Below are positions 21,181 to 33,349 of a stretch of DNA of 64,000 bases, piece after piece (the stretch's first letter is position 1; each line of letters starts with the position of its first letter). This DNA is from Rana temporaria (Eukaryota; Chordata; Amphibia; Anura; Ranidae). Under the pieces are notes generated by a model. That model had not been told where the DNA came from. It saw only the letters and a list, made by a program, of their open reading frames with translations, and ran no database searches. A program made the translations under genes and the position numbers. The stretch covers positions 60,266,004-60,330,003 of the forward strand of contig NC_053492.1 in assembly GCF_905171775.1 (NCBI RefSeq), written 5' to 3'.

Positions 21181-22354
21181 CAGGTGGTCCCCGGGTTACA
21201 AATAAGATCGGGTCTGTAGGTTTGTTCTTAAGTTGAATCTGTTTGTAAGTCGGAAGAGGTACATTTTTAAGTGTAGTTCCAGACAAAAAAAAAAAAAGAT
21301 TTTTAAGCTTTTTGGATAGCATAGGGAAGGGTTATCACCCCTGTAATGTTTGTTTTGCTGTCTGTGCCCCTGTTCAGAATATTACACCTCACTTTCTGTC
21401 CCAAAGACAATTGGTATATGAAAATTTGGGGTTGTTGTAGAAACAAGACTTGGTAATAAAGCTTCAGTGGAGGGACCTTATTTGCCACTTACACACGGTC
21501 GGAATTTCCGTCAGAAGGAATTTTTCCATTGGATATTCCGACCGTGTGTATGCCCCATCGGACTTTTTCCGTCGGAAATTATAACAGACTTATGCCGCGT
21601 ACACACTGTTGGAATTTCCGATGAATAAAGTCAGACGACCTTTTGAGGAACTGTAAATACATTCTAAATTTTTAATCGATCTTGTTTCAATATTATTTAA
21701 TAGTTATAATTACATTCTCAATTACTGTACTTAACATTGAGCTTATCACCCCTGACTGTATGATATTGTATTTACTTTATGCAATTTGTACACTACTTCT
21801 GTACTATTCAATAAAATATTGGGAATATATAAGGAAAAAAGTCAGACGGAATTTTTTCATCGGATATTGCGATCGTGTGTATTCCCCATCGGACTTTTTC
21901 CGTTTGAAATCCCGACGGACTTACAAAGAGAACATGTTCTCTTTTTTTTCGACGGAAAAAAAAATCCTATCGGAAAATCTGTTTGTCTGTATGGAATTCC
22001 GACAGAAAAAAAAACACGCATGCTCTGAAAACAATTTGACGCATGCTCAGAAGCATTGAACTTCATTTTTCTCGACTCGTCGTAGTGTTGTACGTCACTT
22101 TGTTCTTGATGGTCGGAATTTGGTGTGAACGTGTGTATGCAAGACAGCTTGAGCGGAATTCCGTCGGAAAAACTCATCAGAGTTTATTCCGACGGAAAAA
22201 ACGGTCGCGTGTATGCAGCATTACCCATAATAACTCTTACAGGAGTGACTTTCCCTTCCTAGGGGTAGATTTCCACTCACTTCCTGTTGTTGCCCTCTGT
22301 TTTGTAAGTAGGAGTCGTTTGTATGTCGGATGTTTGTAACTAGAGGACCGCCTG
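21181..22354. mobile_element. Tc1/mariner-type TIR element with nested insertion
   Basis: The left end CAGGTGGTCCCCGGGTTACA is mirrored by GTTTGTAACTAGAGGACCGCC. TA lies on both sides. A GTCGGAATTTCCGT-rich MITE of the GTACACAC type occupies about 21486-22223, and that in turn is broken by unrelated AT-rich DNA at about 21640-21835. No transposase is seen. Confidence 0.75.
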
Positions 22355-22438
22355 TATTGTGAAATGGTTAAACGTACATCTCCTATGCAGCTGTACACCA
22401 ATTGTAAAATTTATAAAAATATATATCTTAATAGATCA

Positions 22439-23738
22439 TTAACCACTTCAATACCAGCCCATTGTCATATGACGTCCACAAAGGACCTCTATCATTCCGG
22501 GTGGACGTCATATGACGTCCTGGGCTTTGTGGGGGGATATCTGAATGATGCCTGCAGCTAGAGGCATCATTCAGATATCCTTCTCTTCTGCCGGCGATTC
22601 TGTGCAACATAAGAACGATCATAGCGGCGGTTCCGCCGCTTGATCGTTCTTATAGGCGGCGGGAGGGGACATCCCCCCCTCCCGCCGCCATCCGGTGCTT
22701 CTCCGGGCTCTCCCGTGCCATCGGGGGCCCGGAGAACGAATCGTCCGGCGCTGGCAGGACGCATAGAGATGACTGGTGACCAGATGGTCACCAGTCATCT
22801 CTATGACCGTCGGAGGACCCTGGCGCGATGTGATGACGTCACGCCCGGGTCCCCGTAAGTAAACAAAGCCGTGATTGCGGCTGCTAAGCAACAGCAATCA
22901 TGAGATCAGTGAATTTTTTTTTCACCGATTTCATGCTTTCCAGCCTGGAGGAGAGATGTGGGGTCTTATTGACCCCGCATCTCTCCATAAAGAGTACCTG
23001 TCACACAACATTCCTATTACAAGGGATGTTTACATTCCTTGTAATAGGAATAAAAGTGATAATAAAAAAATAAAAAAATAAAAAAAGTGTAAAAAAATAA
23101 ATAAATATGTAAAAAAAAAAAAAAAAGAAATACATTTTTTTTTTTAACGCCCCTGTCCCCAGTAGCTCGTGCGTAGAAGCGAACGCACACGCAAGTCCCG
23201 CCGACATATGTAAACGCCGTTTAAACCACATATGTGAGGTATCGCCGCGTGCGTTGCAGTGCCAGCAACAATTCTAGCACTAGATCTCCTCTGTAAATCT
23301 AAACTGGTAACCTGTAAAAAAATTCAAAGCGTTGCCTATGGAGATTTTTAAGTACCGAAGTTTGGCGCCATTCCATGAGTGTGCGCAATTTTAAAGCTTG
23401 ACATGTTAGGTATCTATTTACTCGGTGTAACATCATCTTTTTATATTTTACAAAAAAACTGGGCTAACTTTACTGTTTTGTTGTTTTTTTAATTCATGAA
23501 AAATTTTTTTCCAAAAAAAAGGCGTTTGAAAAATTATTGCGCAAATACCGTGCAAGATAAAACGTTTCAATGACCGTCGTTTTATTCCCTAGGGTGTCTG
23601 CTAAAAAAACATATATAATGTTTGGGGGTTCTGCGTAATTTTCTAGCAAATAAATTATGATTAGTACATGTAGGAGGGAAGTGCCAGAATAGGCCTGGTA
23701 TGGATGTGTGTATAAAAGCCCTGTATGGAAGTGGTTAA
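22439..23738. mobile_element. Long non-coding TIR element, TTAACCACTT family
   Basis: The left end TTAACCACTTCAATACCAG is mirrored by TGTATGGAAGTGGTTAA. A palindrome fills 22480-22860. The right half carries the block with GGTATCGCCGCGTGCGTT, TTTACTCGGTGTAACATC and TAATGTTTGGGGGTTC. That block recurs inverted at about 25500-26020, 53590-53880 and 58370-58760. Confidence 0.75.
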
Positions 23739-23934
23739 AATAACACAGCTGTAATATTAAAGCCCCGTTCACACTGGAATCGCCAGAATAATTGCCATGA
23801 CAGGCATTGAGGAGGTGATACTCCCACACACCGCAAGTCTTCAGGTTTCATTAATTTTTAATGGCCAATATAAACGCGGTGCAGTTTGGCCACAATTTTC
23901 ACGTGAGAAATCGCACATCATAAAACATGACAAT

Positions 23935-24835
23935 TTAACCGCTTGCTGACTGCCACACACACATATACATAGGCAGAATGGCTCATACAGGCAGATGGGC
24001 GTACCTGTATGTCCCCCGGGTCCCACAAATTCGGCCGGCGGCCTGCGGTTGCAGAGAGAAGAGGCAGAACGGGGAGATGCCTATGTAAACAAGGCATTTC
24101 CCTGTTCTGCCTAGCAACATGACAGGGATCTACTGCTCCCTGTCCTCGGGAGCAGTGATCTCTGTCATGCTGTAGTGAGCCCAGTCCCCCTACAGTTAGA
24201 ATCACTCCCTAGGACACACTTAAACCCTTGATCGCCCCACTAGTGTTTAACCCCTTCCCTGCCAGTGTCATTTATACAGTAATCAGTGGCTACTTGTAGC
24301 TCTGATCGCTGTATAAATGACAACGATCCCAAAATAGTGTCAAAAGTGTCCGCCATAATGTCGCAGTCCTGATAAAAATCACAGATCGCTGCCTTTACTA
24401 GTAAATAAAAAAATAATTTAAAAAATGCCATAAATCTATCCCCTATTTTGTCCCCTACTTGTGCACAAACCAATCAATATACAATTATTGCGATTTTTTT
24501 TTTACCAAAAATATGTAGAAGAATACATATTGGCCTAAACTGAGAAAGAAATTATTTTTTTTATATATTTTTGGGGGATATTTATTAGAACAAAAAATAT
24601 AGCTTTTTTTCAAAATTGACGCTCTTTTTTTTGTTTATAGCGCAAAAAATAAAAACTGCAGAGGTGATCAAATACCACCAAAAGAAAGCTCTATTTACGG
24701 GAATTAAAGGGCAGGGGTAAAATGTCGCACGACCATGCAATTGTCAGTTAAAACGACGCAGTGCCGTATCGCAAAAAATGGCCCGGTCATTAAGCAGCCA
24801 AATCTTCTGAGGCTGAAGTGGTTAAAGGAGCTATC
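23935..24835. mobile_element. Long non-coding TIR element, TTAACCGCTT variant
   Basis: It starts TTAACCGCTTGCTGACTGCC and ends GGCTGAAGTGGTTAA. It holds the same interior block as 2214-3172, including AATACCACCAAAAGAAAGC and GACCATGCAATTGTCAG. No coding content is seen. Confidence 0.75.
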
Positions 24836-25241
24836 CAATGGGAGAACTTCTATGTCTCAATGCGTTTTGCAGATCCTGATAAAGCAGTTACATATCAGCG
24901 AAACACATTAAGAAATAGAAGTTCTCCCCTTGGCTACCTTATTCTTAAATGTGTAAAGTGTTTAAATATTTCCCTCCATGTTCTTCACTTTGTATTTTGG
25001 GCTCCAAAGAGATTGCGCTATTGAGGGAATGAGACAATTATGTATAGCCAAACAGGAAAGCCCCTCTAAATTGTCAATGTTTCTATGATGTTTTATAAAT
25101 AAAGAAAATTGTATGTTTTTTAATATAAAGTCGTGTAGTAGATCCTTGAGCACCACATAAAGTCCATTTGTCCATCCCATTGTTTATATATTATCCCATG
25201 CTCTGTATAGGCTCCCACCCATCTCCTCCGTCTATTTATTC

Positions 25242-26223
25242 CAGTGGTCTCAAAGTACCAGCCCGCGGGCCATTTGTGGCCCGCGGACCAGTTATAAATG
25301 GCCCGCAGGCAGGGTGGAAGTGGGGGGAGCAAAGAGGAAAAAATAAAATATTTTTTTTGTGAGCTGGCGCCATCTGGTAGTGAGCCGTTGGTATTACAAG
25401 TTATTACCACCAGATGTGAGCTGGCGCCATCTGGTGGTGACCGTTGGTATTACAAGTTAAGCATTACAAGTTAAACAGCAATTCTAATGTCATTTTACAC
25501 TATTTTCACTGCCATCTTCTTCCCTCTAATTAGAACCCCCAAACATTATATATATTTTTTATCCTAACACCCTAGAGAATAAAATGGCGATCGTTGCAAT
25601 ACTTTCTGTTACGCCGTATTTGCGCAGCGGTCTTACAAGCGCACTTTTTTAGGAAAAAATTACACTTTTTTAAATTAAAAAATAAGACAACAGTAAAGTT
25701 ATCCCCACTTTTTTTAATATTATGAAAGATAATGTTACGCCGAGTAAATTCATACCCAACATGTCACGCTTCAAAATTGCGTCCGCTTGTGGAATGGCGA
25801 CAAACTTTTTTACCCTTTAAAATCTTCATAGGCGCCGATTAAAAAAATCTACAGGTTGCATGTTTTAAGTTACAGAGGAGGTCTAGGGCTAGAATTATTG
25901 CTCTCGCTCTACCAATCGCGGCGATACCTCACATGTGTGGTTTGAACACCGTTTACATATGCGGGCACTGCTCGCGTATGTGTTCGCTTCTGCGCGCAAG
26001 CTCGTCGGGACGGGGTGCGTTTTCTGGCTCCTAACTTTTTTATCTGGCTCCTAGATTCCAAGCAAATTTGTCAAACCCCGACTTACACCAGTGCTGGGGG
26101 TTAATAATGTGTTCGCTGACACCAGTACTGTTGTTTTTGAAGTTTGAAAGTTTGCATGCGGCCCCCCATGGCATATGAAAACTTGTCTTGTGGCCCTCAG
26201 GTAATTTGAGTTTGAGACCCCTG
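25242..26223. mobile_element. hAT-like element with captured repeat sequence
   Basis: The left end CAGTGGTCTCAAAGTACC pairs loosely with AATTTGAGTTTGAGACCCCTG. ATTTATTC flanks both sides as an exact 8-bp duplication. The subterminal parts repeat GGCCCGCGGGCC and GAGCTGGCGCCATCTGGT. The centre (about 25500-26020) is an inverted piece of the TTAACCACTT-family interior, so the element is a composite. Confidence 0.85.
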
Positions 26224-26406
26224 ATTTATTCAATTATTCCAATGAGAACTGTCTATGGCTTTGTTTACACTTGTGTTGGGGGACAGTAAAAACACATGGC
26301 TGAGCCAGGCAGCAAAGGCTGTGCTATGCCATGCAAAGCTTGACCACTAGAATGGGAAAGAAGTGTTTTACCAGGCAAGTTGCACTCAAGGGTGTTGGGG
26401 AAGTCA

Positions 26407-26891
26407 TTAAAGGGGTTGTAAAGGAATTTTTTCCCCCCTAAATAGCTTCCTTTACCTTAGTACAGTCCTCCTTCACTTACCTCATCCTTCCATTTTGCTT
26501 TTAAATGTCCTTATTTCTTCGGAGAAATCCTCACTTCCTGTTCTTCTGTCTGTAACTACACGCAGTAATGCAAAGCTCTCTCCCTGGTGTGGAGAAAGCC
26601 TCTTGAGGGGGATCCCCACTTACACACAGCTCCTTTCTCTATCTGCAAAGTAGAGAGCGTCCTGACCCTCCTGCTCGCCCCCTCCCCCCTCAAGAGGCTT
26701 TTTCCACACCAGGGAGAAAGCCTCACATTACGGTGTGGAGTTACAGACAAAAGAACAGGAAGTGAGGATTTCTCAGAAGAAATAAGGACATTTAAAAGCA
26801 AAATGGAAGGATGAGGTAAGTGAAGGAGGACTGCACTAAGGTAAAGGAAGCTATTTAGGGGAACAAAAAATGACCTTTACAACCCCTTTAA
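26407..26891. mobile_element. TTAA-flanked palindromic MITE
   Basis: The ends are TTAAAGGGGTTGTAAAGG and CCTTTACAACCCCTTTAA. The arms pair over most of their length: AAGGAAGCTATTTAGGGG matches the complement of the left arm. TTAA is present at both borders. No coding content is seen. Confidence 0.85.
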
Positions 26892-27031
26892 AGGACATCT
26901 TTACTAAAGGTACAGCTGCCCTTTCGCTTTTTACATCATTGTCTTTTATAACATATTTTAGAAATCACTTTAAATACTAATAAACAAATGTAAATACATT
27001 TTACTTTTCTGGCTCATACATACAGACATAC

Positions 27032-27211
27032 CTGCATCATCGGCTGGTCAACTGGAATTGTCGTGTTTGCCAATATCGATATGATCCGGACCATCAACTC
27101 TAATGTTTTTGAAGAGTTCTGAATATTTTTTTCCTCGTTCTTGGCTATAACGGTGATATTTTCAAGTAATTTTGGGAAGTCCTGCAGTAACTTAGGGCCA
27201 TTGACCACGTC
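27032..27211 (-). CDS. adgrf5: ADGRF5-like exon: GAIN domain, N-terminal part
   Basis: This 180-bp exon encodes 60 residues from DVVNGPKLL to VDQPMMQ. The acceptor ends CATTATAG and the donor is CAG/GTATGT; both ends are phase 0. The helical, Leu/Ile-rich sequence with two N-glycosylation sites fits the helical part of GAIN. It joins in frame to KISQELENVK upstream and NIITTVDIMV downstream. The intron after it is about 13.7 kb, the largest mapped in this gene. Confidence 0.88.
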
Positions 27212-27585
27212 CTATAATGACGAGATGTACAAAATAAACAAACAGCTGGTTGTCCAAGGGCTCTCTAACATGGGAGCTCAGTCCCGTACAACGTGAAGAG
27301 CCCTTTGTTTACCTTTCTGTCCTAGCTCTGAGCTGCATGCTGGCAGCCCATATTAGTGAATGGACATGCACCGGCTGGATTCACCTGTGCCAAATTTGAC
27401 AGGTATGCATAAACGGGTGCAAGGGCCTGAATGCACAGGCTCTGCATTGGGGACTGTGCATCCATTCTAGTGTACCTGTCAAACTCGGCTGAGTCTTGAT
27501 GGTTTATTCCAGTGGCGGCTGATGCGCAAATTTGTTTTTGGGGGGGCACAAACTGAAATATACTGAAAAAAAAACAAACATTAAT

Positions 27586-28247
27586 TGCAGCCACTGTGCC
27601 ATCAAACGCAGCCACTGTGCCATCAAACGCAGCCACTGTGCCCATCAAATGCCACCACTGTGCCCAGGGCTGCCATCAGGGGGGCACAGGCAGTACACCT
27701 GTAAGGGGCCCGGATGGCAACCCCCTTTAAAAAAAAAAAAATGTTTTTTTTAGGGGTCCGGAGGTCCTGGAGGCCCACAGGGCCCCAGATGGCAACCCCC
27801 CTTTTTTTTATTTATTTTTTTATAAGAATTTTTTTTTTTTTTAATATATTTTTATTTTATTTTTTATTAAAGGGCTAATTTTTTTTTCTTTTAGGGGTCC
27901 GGTTTTCCCAGGGGCCCGGAGATCCCCAGGGCCCCGGATGACAACCCCCCTTTTTTATAATTTTTTTTCTTTTTTTTTCTTTTTAGTTCTTTTTTTTATA
28001 TATTTATATATATATATATATATTTTATTAAAGGGCTCAGAGGTCCACAGGGCCCCATGTGGCAAACCCCCCCTTTGTTTGTTTTTATAAATGTTTATTT
28101 TTTTTATATATTTGTTTTTATTTATTTTTTATTAAAGGGCCCAGAGGTTTCTTTTTTTTTTTTATTATTAAAGGGCCCAGAGGTCCCGGATGGCAACCCC
28201 CATTTTTTTGTAATTTCTTTTTATAAAAAATAATAATAATAATAATT

Positions 28248-28303
<56 letters not shown>

Positions 28304-28690
28304 CCAGAGGTCCCCAGGGCCCCCGATGACAACCCCCCTTTTTAAAAAAAAATTATATATATTTTTTATTTCTTTTTTTCTTTTTATTAAAGGGCCCCAA
28401 GGCCCCGGATGGCTACCCCCCTATTTTTATATATATTTTTCTTTATTTCTTCTTTTTTTTGTAAAGGACCCCCCCCGCTTCTCAATTCGCGGCAGCCCCC
28501 CCCCCCACTTCTGAATTTCAGGTGGCAGCACCCCACCCCCCCGGTTCTCTGCTCCAGGGGCCCATGGCTGAAGCTGTGTAAGGGGTCCCATAATTCCTGA
28601 TGGCGGCCCTGACTGTGCCCATCAAATGCAGCCACTGTGCCCATCAAATGCAGCCACTGTGCCCATCAATTGCAGCCACTGTGCCCTTTA
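27586..28690. repeat. Minisatellite (GCAGCCACTGTGCCCATCAA-type) split by a transposon
   Basis: Units like GCAGCCACTGTGCCATCAAA occur at 27586-27664 and resume at 28612-28690. The gap is the hAT-like element at 27665-28611. The same unit forms a larger array at about 44100-44600. Confidence 0.85.
27665..28611. mobile_element. hAT-like element with microsatellites, copy 2
   Basis: The ends CAGGGCTGCCATCAGG and CCTGATGGCGGCCCTG match copy 1 at 3693-5176. ACTGTGCC flanks both sides, an exact 8-bp duplication of minisatellite sequence. The interior repeats AGAGGTCCCCAGGGCCC and GGATGGCAACCCCC units between poly-T and (TA)n tracts. Confidence 0.9.
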
Positions 28691-28953
28691 ACATACATAG
28701 TCGTGCGACAGTCGGCAAGTGGGTAACCCAAGTACCTTAAAGTGCGCAGTGTGGCCCCGAACGCCATCTTAATCACATATAAAGCTTTTCAGCCTACAGA
28801 GGTGGATGCAGATGTAGTGGTTGCACAGACACAACTACATTACAAGATTTGACACACAGGATGGATATCAGAGCCTCTCTGAATGAGCCCTAAAAGCCAG
28901 TGGTTCCTTTGGGAGTCATTGCTACACTAGCATCCCAGTCCAATGGAAGATAC

Positions 28954-29153
28954 CTTCACATTCTCCAGTTCCTGGGAAATCTTTGCAGAATAGCAGTCAT
29001 CATTCAGCACTGACCAGCTTCCATCATTGCAGATGAAGGTTTTTTCGCCCAGCAATGTTGCATCAAACGTCTGACAAAGAACAACATTTGTTATACCGCT
29101 GGGAGTTTCGGAAAGTCCATTTTGCGCCTTGCAGTTTTGTTGACTTGCAGTAG
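28954..29153 (-). CDS. adgrf5: ADGRF5-like exon: cysteine-rich hormone-receptor-like segment
   Basis: This 200-bp exon (phase 1 in, phase 0 out) encodes about 66 residues. The acceptor follows TATTTTTATTTTAG and the donor is AAG/GTATCT. Four cysteines, with FICNDGSWS and NDDC near the end, resemble a hormone-receptor (HRM-like) module, which often precedes GAIN in adhesion GPCRs. The tail ISQELENVK leads into GAIN. Domain naming is by pattern only; the spacing is shorter than a full classic HRM domain. Confidence 0.85.
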
Positions 29154-29224
29154 CTAAAATAAAAATATTTTCCATGTGGATCAGATTCTTTCAGCCATCT
29201 TAAAGGATAAATGCAGTTCTTTTT

Positions 29225-29822
29225 TCTTTAAAAAGATCTAGAACAACTACGAAAATATAACCTCTGACTCTTTTTTTCTGTGCTTTGAGAGCTGATGACC
29301 CAGGCAAACATTACACTGCTTATATTTAGAATGTCTGCACTGGTAAGGAGAAAGCTGTGGACAGCAGCTACCTATTTTATTTAAAGTGGACACATATATC
29401 TGCAGTATTTTGTTATCTCTCTTCAATAAGCTAAGTCCTGTGGCTCTCTCCTGAACTGTTCCTCTGTTATCAGCCTGACCAATTCTCAGACTTTTAGACA
29501 AAGGCAACCTAAATCCTCAGTCCGGGGAGGTTGCTAAAATAGATTAGCAGAGAGCAGGTCCTATTATAAAACACCTCTGAGAGTCTCTGCCTATGATAAG
29601 AGGGGGTGTGTGCCTTTCCTCCAATGCCCAGACATCACACTCTGTGTTAACCAGGAAGCAAAATTCTCCTAACACGATCTCAACTTTCTAAACAGTATAT
29701 AAATGTGAAGACAGCAGATATACATGTAAAACCTATGTAGGGAGATTTGGTTAATCTCTGTGTATCATCTGAGGATGTTCACTTCACTGGGTGTATGGTG
29801 GGTTTACATCCACTTTAATGAA
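29225..29822 (+). repeat. Dispersed repeat, partner of inverted copy at 57 kb
   Basis: It shares GGAAAGGCACACACCCCCTC-type, CACTTCACTGGGTGTAT and CTAAGTCCTGTGGCT words with 56975-57430 in reverse complement. No transposon ends or coding content were recognised. Confidence 0.7.
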
Positions 29823-30330
29823 TCAATATTGGAAAGCAAAATGCACATCTAGAGGGATACCTGATTCCTCCATTGTTGCTCTCGCATAGGCAAGCCAAAG
29901 ATTATAAAATGTACTTTCCTTTCGATTCCCCCATCAACACTGACTGAATCCCTCCTGCAGCACTAGTGTGTTCTACCGGCAGGGATCCATCCTCGCCGGC
30001 AGAACACTGTGATCATTGCCAGCTGCTATATACACCGGCAGTGATCGCATGCAAAAACTCAGACAGGCTGGTTGTACTGAAGTCAATCGATGGATTCAGT
30101 AAAACCAGTCTACCCATAAATGGATCAAATTATGGTCGGTCCCTGCTGAACCAGCCAAGATTTGATCCACCTATGGCCAGCTTTAGTCCTGGTCTGAGGC
30201 ATACTTCTTGCACATTTCAGTTGCTGGTATATTATAAGGAGATTGTAGAATCACAGCTTATGGTCAGCTGCGACATTGGGATGTCAAGGGATTTCCAATC
30301 CCTGCCCTAGGGTAATTTCTAACAGTTTCT

Positions 30331-30872
30331 GTTAAAGGAGGGGCTCTGCGGGAATGTGTTTTTTTTTTTATCGTTCTTGGGCTCTTACCTTACTCTATCT
30401 GCTACCCTCGTGAGCCATTCTTCTAGCCGCCAGGGTCGTCATTGTCCAGGAAAGGATATTTTATAAAAAAGATAGATGGACGTTTCTATCTTAATTGTGG
30501 GCACTCTGAAGCCCTCCTGGATTTGCTTCCCCGATACGGTGACTTGAAATGGCGGAATTGTATCCGCCCTCGTCACATGACCGGCTGGAAGAGTCATGTG
30601 ACGTGCAAAAATCACGCGAGACTACGTGTGCTGGGTTATAGAGAATGATCTCCTGGGCAGCGTCACGCTGTGCTCCCAGGAATCATTGCGGCGATCGCAG
30701 CCGAAGCGACGCGCCCACTCCCGCGGGACTCAAACCAGGAAGTGCCTGGTGAAGATGACAGAAATAAGGTATGGAAGCATTTTTAATGATTTTGGATAGT
30801 GATCTGTTATAACATCCAGTCAGCCCTTGTGTTTAAGGCTAACTTGTAAAATCGGGTGAACCTCCGCTTTAA
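30331..30872. mobile_element. TTAA-flanked MITE, diverged
   Basis: The left end TTAAAGGAGGGGCTCTGCGG and right end GGGTGAACCTCCGCTTTAA match loosely. The interior holds short hairpins such as GTCACATGACC and CCTGGGAG. No coding content is seen. Confidence 0.65.
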
Positions 30873-31126
30873 GTATATGCAGACAGGTACATAAACCACA
30901 GAAAACGGTAACTCCACCAATGAAGTGAGGTTACCTGTAAAATGTGCCCTGTTGGTGGATTTGGTAAACACATGCCAACATAATTATGAAATATCTATTT
31001 AGTGCATGAATGACCCTTTAATTAAAACTAGTGGGTAACGACAACAAGACCACTGAAAAACAGAAATATAGCATTTATAGTCCCCATGGGGTTGTGTTGC
31101 CAAGACATAAGCCTACTTTGCCTTAC

Positions 31127-31258
31127 CTTGAACATAGCTGATGGTCATTTCTTTGCTAGTGACATTATCGTTCTGGCTGTTGAAAACCACACAAGAGACA
31201 CTGACCGGTGTTTTAGTATTACAATCAAAGTTTATGTTGCTGGAAGAACAATTCTTAT
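31127..31258 (-). CDS. adgrf5: ADGRF5-like exon: second half of an Ig domain
   Basis: This 132-bp exon (phase 1 both ends) encodes about 43 residues from DKNCSSSNINF to TISYVQ. The acceptor is TATTTGCAG and the donor is CAAG/GTAAGG. VSVSCVVFNS looks like the F-strand cysteine region and TSKEMTISYV the G strand of an Ig fold. It completes the domain begun by ALVNLTCC in the 42364-42576 exon. It parallels the exon at 55792-55953, though 30 bp shorter. Confidence 0.85.
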
Positions 31259-32181
31259 CTGCAAATAAATAAACCATTAAATAAACTTTGAGGGCCCATT
31301 TACATTGTTCAAGCATGAGCAAGTGTCCAGGCGCCCCCTTATTATAATAACAGTGCCTGTTCCCATCTCTGTGCTGCAGTGGGCTTTGAAAAATACAGCA
31401 TGTACATTTTTTCAGTTCATTGGGATGCCCATAAAAGTCAATGGCAATGTGAGATTTGATATGTTGGCAACTAGTATTAACAAGCTTTGGTCGATTGCTG
31501 TTTTTTCTATCCACTTCAAATCCTAAATTCAAAAAAGCACTAGAAACATACACTAGCATGCAAAATACATGTCAGCGCACAAATGAAACGCACATTGACG
31601 CATGACAGTGTATCTGCCCAACACATATGAATAGATCTCAATGAGTCCTAAATGAGTTGTACTATTATAAATAAATAAGAAAAAAGTAAATTAACGCTAT
31701 CCTGACAGGTAACCCTTTAACCACTGCCCATCTTTAGGCCATTTATAATTGGCTTTGGGTTGAAGTGATAATACCACGTACAGTCATGATCCTTGTAAAT
31801 GTGATTTGAACTGAAATACTTTTACAGGCAGTGGAAAGGGGCCCCCTCCCATCGGGGAGCCCAGTAAGAATGCATCCAGCGGCATCGGCTTCTCCAGACA
31901 TAATGAGAGGAATCAACTTTGTTCCTCCCACTGAGAAATTTTAGAAATCAGAAGCGTCAAAGATTTAGTCACTTCCGGTTACGGTCTGTTGTAAACAAGC
32001 CCTTACCAGCTTGTGAAAGCATGAGATCAAAATCGATCTCAGCTTGATCAGATGCTTTGGAGGCCAGAGGAGAACTATTGGGGCCAATAGACCTCAAATC
32101 TCTCCAAAAAGAGGACCTGCCATGGCCCATGCTACCACAAAGGATGTTGTTTGTGCCTTGTGATAGCAATAAAGTTGATCC

Positions 32182-32226
<45 letters not shown>
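31259..32226. other. Intron sequence, nothing assigned
   Basis: No exon or repeat ends were recognised apart from a (TA)n tract at about 32190-32224 that borders the solo LTR. A hairpin-prone GATGAGATCAAAATCGATCTC-like stretch lies near 32000-32110 and resembles parts of the TTAACCACTT family. Confidence 0.4.
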
Positions 32227-32227
<1 letters not shown>

Positions 32228-33270
32228 GTAGCGCCCTGCTCCCAATGATTGGGGCGCTATTCTAAATTTAGCGGGTGTCTGAGCCAATAGTGGGCTCAGA
32301 CTTTGTTGAATTTCATTAAATTAGCCTCTGTCCTGGCCATGGTTGTGTTTGATAGGATTTCCCACTGTTGCCTGTAGGTGGCGTTACCACCTCAGGCCAA
32401 TGTTGGAACACAAGCAAACCATAGTGTGTTAGGTGACCCTTTTCGGCAGCAGCCCAGTGGGAGTGGTGCCCCGCCTGTGCATGCCGGGAAGGGGTACTTA
32501 AGGGGCAGACGCTGTTTTCCGGGGTCCTTCGTCTCGTGGCCCTCCTGGGGCGAGGTATGTGTGTGATTTTGACTTCGGGACTACGTTGGCCCGAGGTTGC
32601 ATGTATATTGAGTAGGCCCAGTTATGTTGGCTGGGGCCTACAATTCTAAAGGGGATCCCAAGTTGTCCATCTAAGTGGGGGAAGCTGCTTAACGAAGGAA
32701 ACCGGGGATGGACCTGCCCTGGAGGAGACCAAGCAAATCAAGCTAATGTGTCGGGATAGGCCTGGTGACTTTGTTGATCCACAACTTTGGGGGATCCACA
32801 ACTCTACTTGCCCTTACAGTCTGCCGGATCAGCTTAAATGCTCTTTACTGTAAGGTTGGAAGTTCGGGGGGTTAACATCCTGTGGCAGAGGATCTCGGAC
32901 TATCCATTTATTGATTCTCAGACGGTCTGTGGCAGAGACTGTTCTCATACTGGTTCGTGCATCATCCAGACTGCTAAGCCATGTGAGAGGGGTCTATCCG
33001 GGTGAGCAATACCCACTCAAGAGGGAGTGGTGAATATTGGAACGTTACACAATTTTGTGCATTCTGTACCGCATACCTGAACCTTCCCCTATCTCCTCCT
33101 ACCTTCTACTTTCTTCACAAATATTTTGCAGCAAAAATAAAACCGTTGAAGGTTTTACATCTTGTATGGACATTGCAATCTCTACAGACTTTATTCCCCT
33201 GACAATGAACCTAGAGATAACGTGCAAAACCCAAATCTAAACCAGCAGCTCCTACGGGGGTAGTGCTACA
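32227..33270 (+). mobile_element. Solo LTR of an LTR retrotransposon
   Basis: It begins TGTAGCGCCC and ends GGTAGTGCTACA, the TG...CA inverted ends expected of an LTR. A TACTTAAGGGGCAG box near 32495 fits a promoter and GCAAAAATAAAACC near 33133 fits a polyadenylation signal, giving plus orientation. No internal gag or pol was found. Flanks are microsatellite ((TA)n left, (CA)n/(TA)n right), so a target duplication cannot be confirmed. Confidence 0.75.
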
Positions 33271-33292
33271 CACACACACACACACACATTAT

Positions 33293-33337
<45 letters not shown>

Positions 33338-33349
33338 TGGGTGTTTTTC

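Noticed and set aside
27586..28690. Regular spacing of GCAGCCACTGTGCC units considered as a CRISPR-like array
   Set aside because: Units are directly tandem without unique spacers, in a vertebrate intron.
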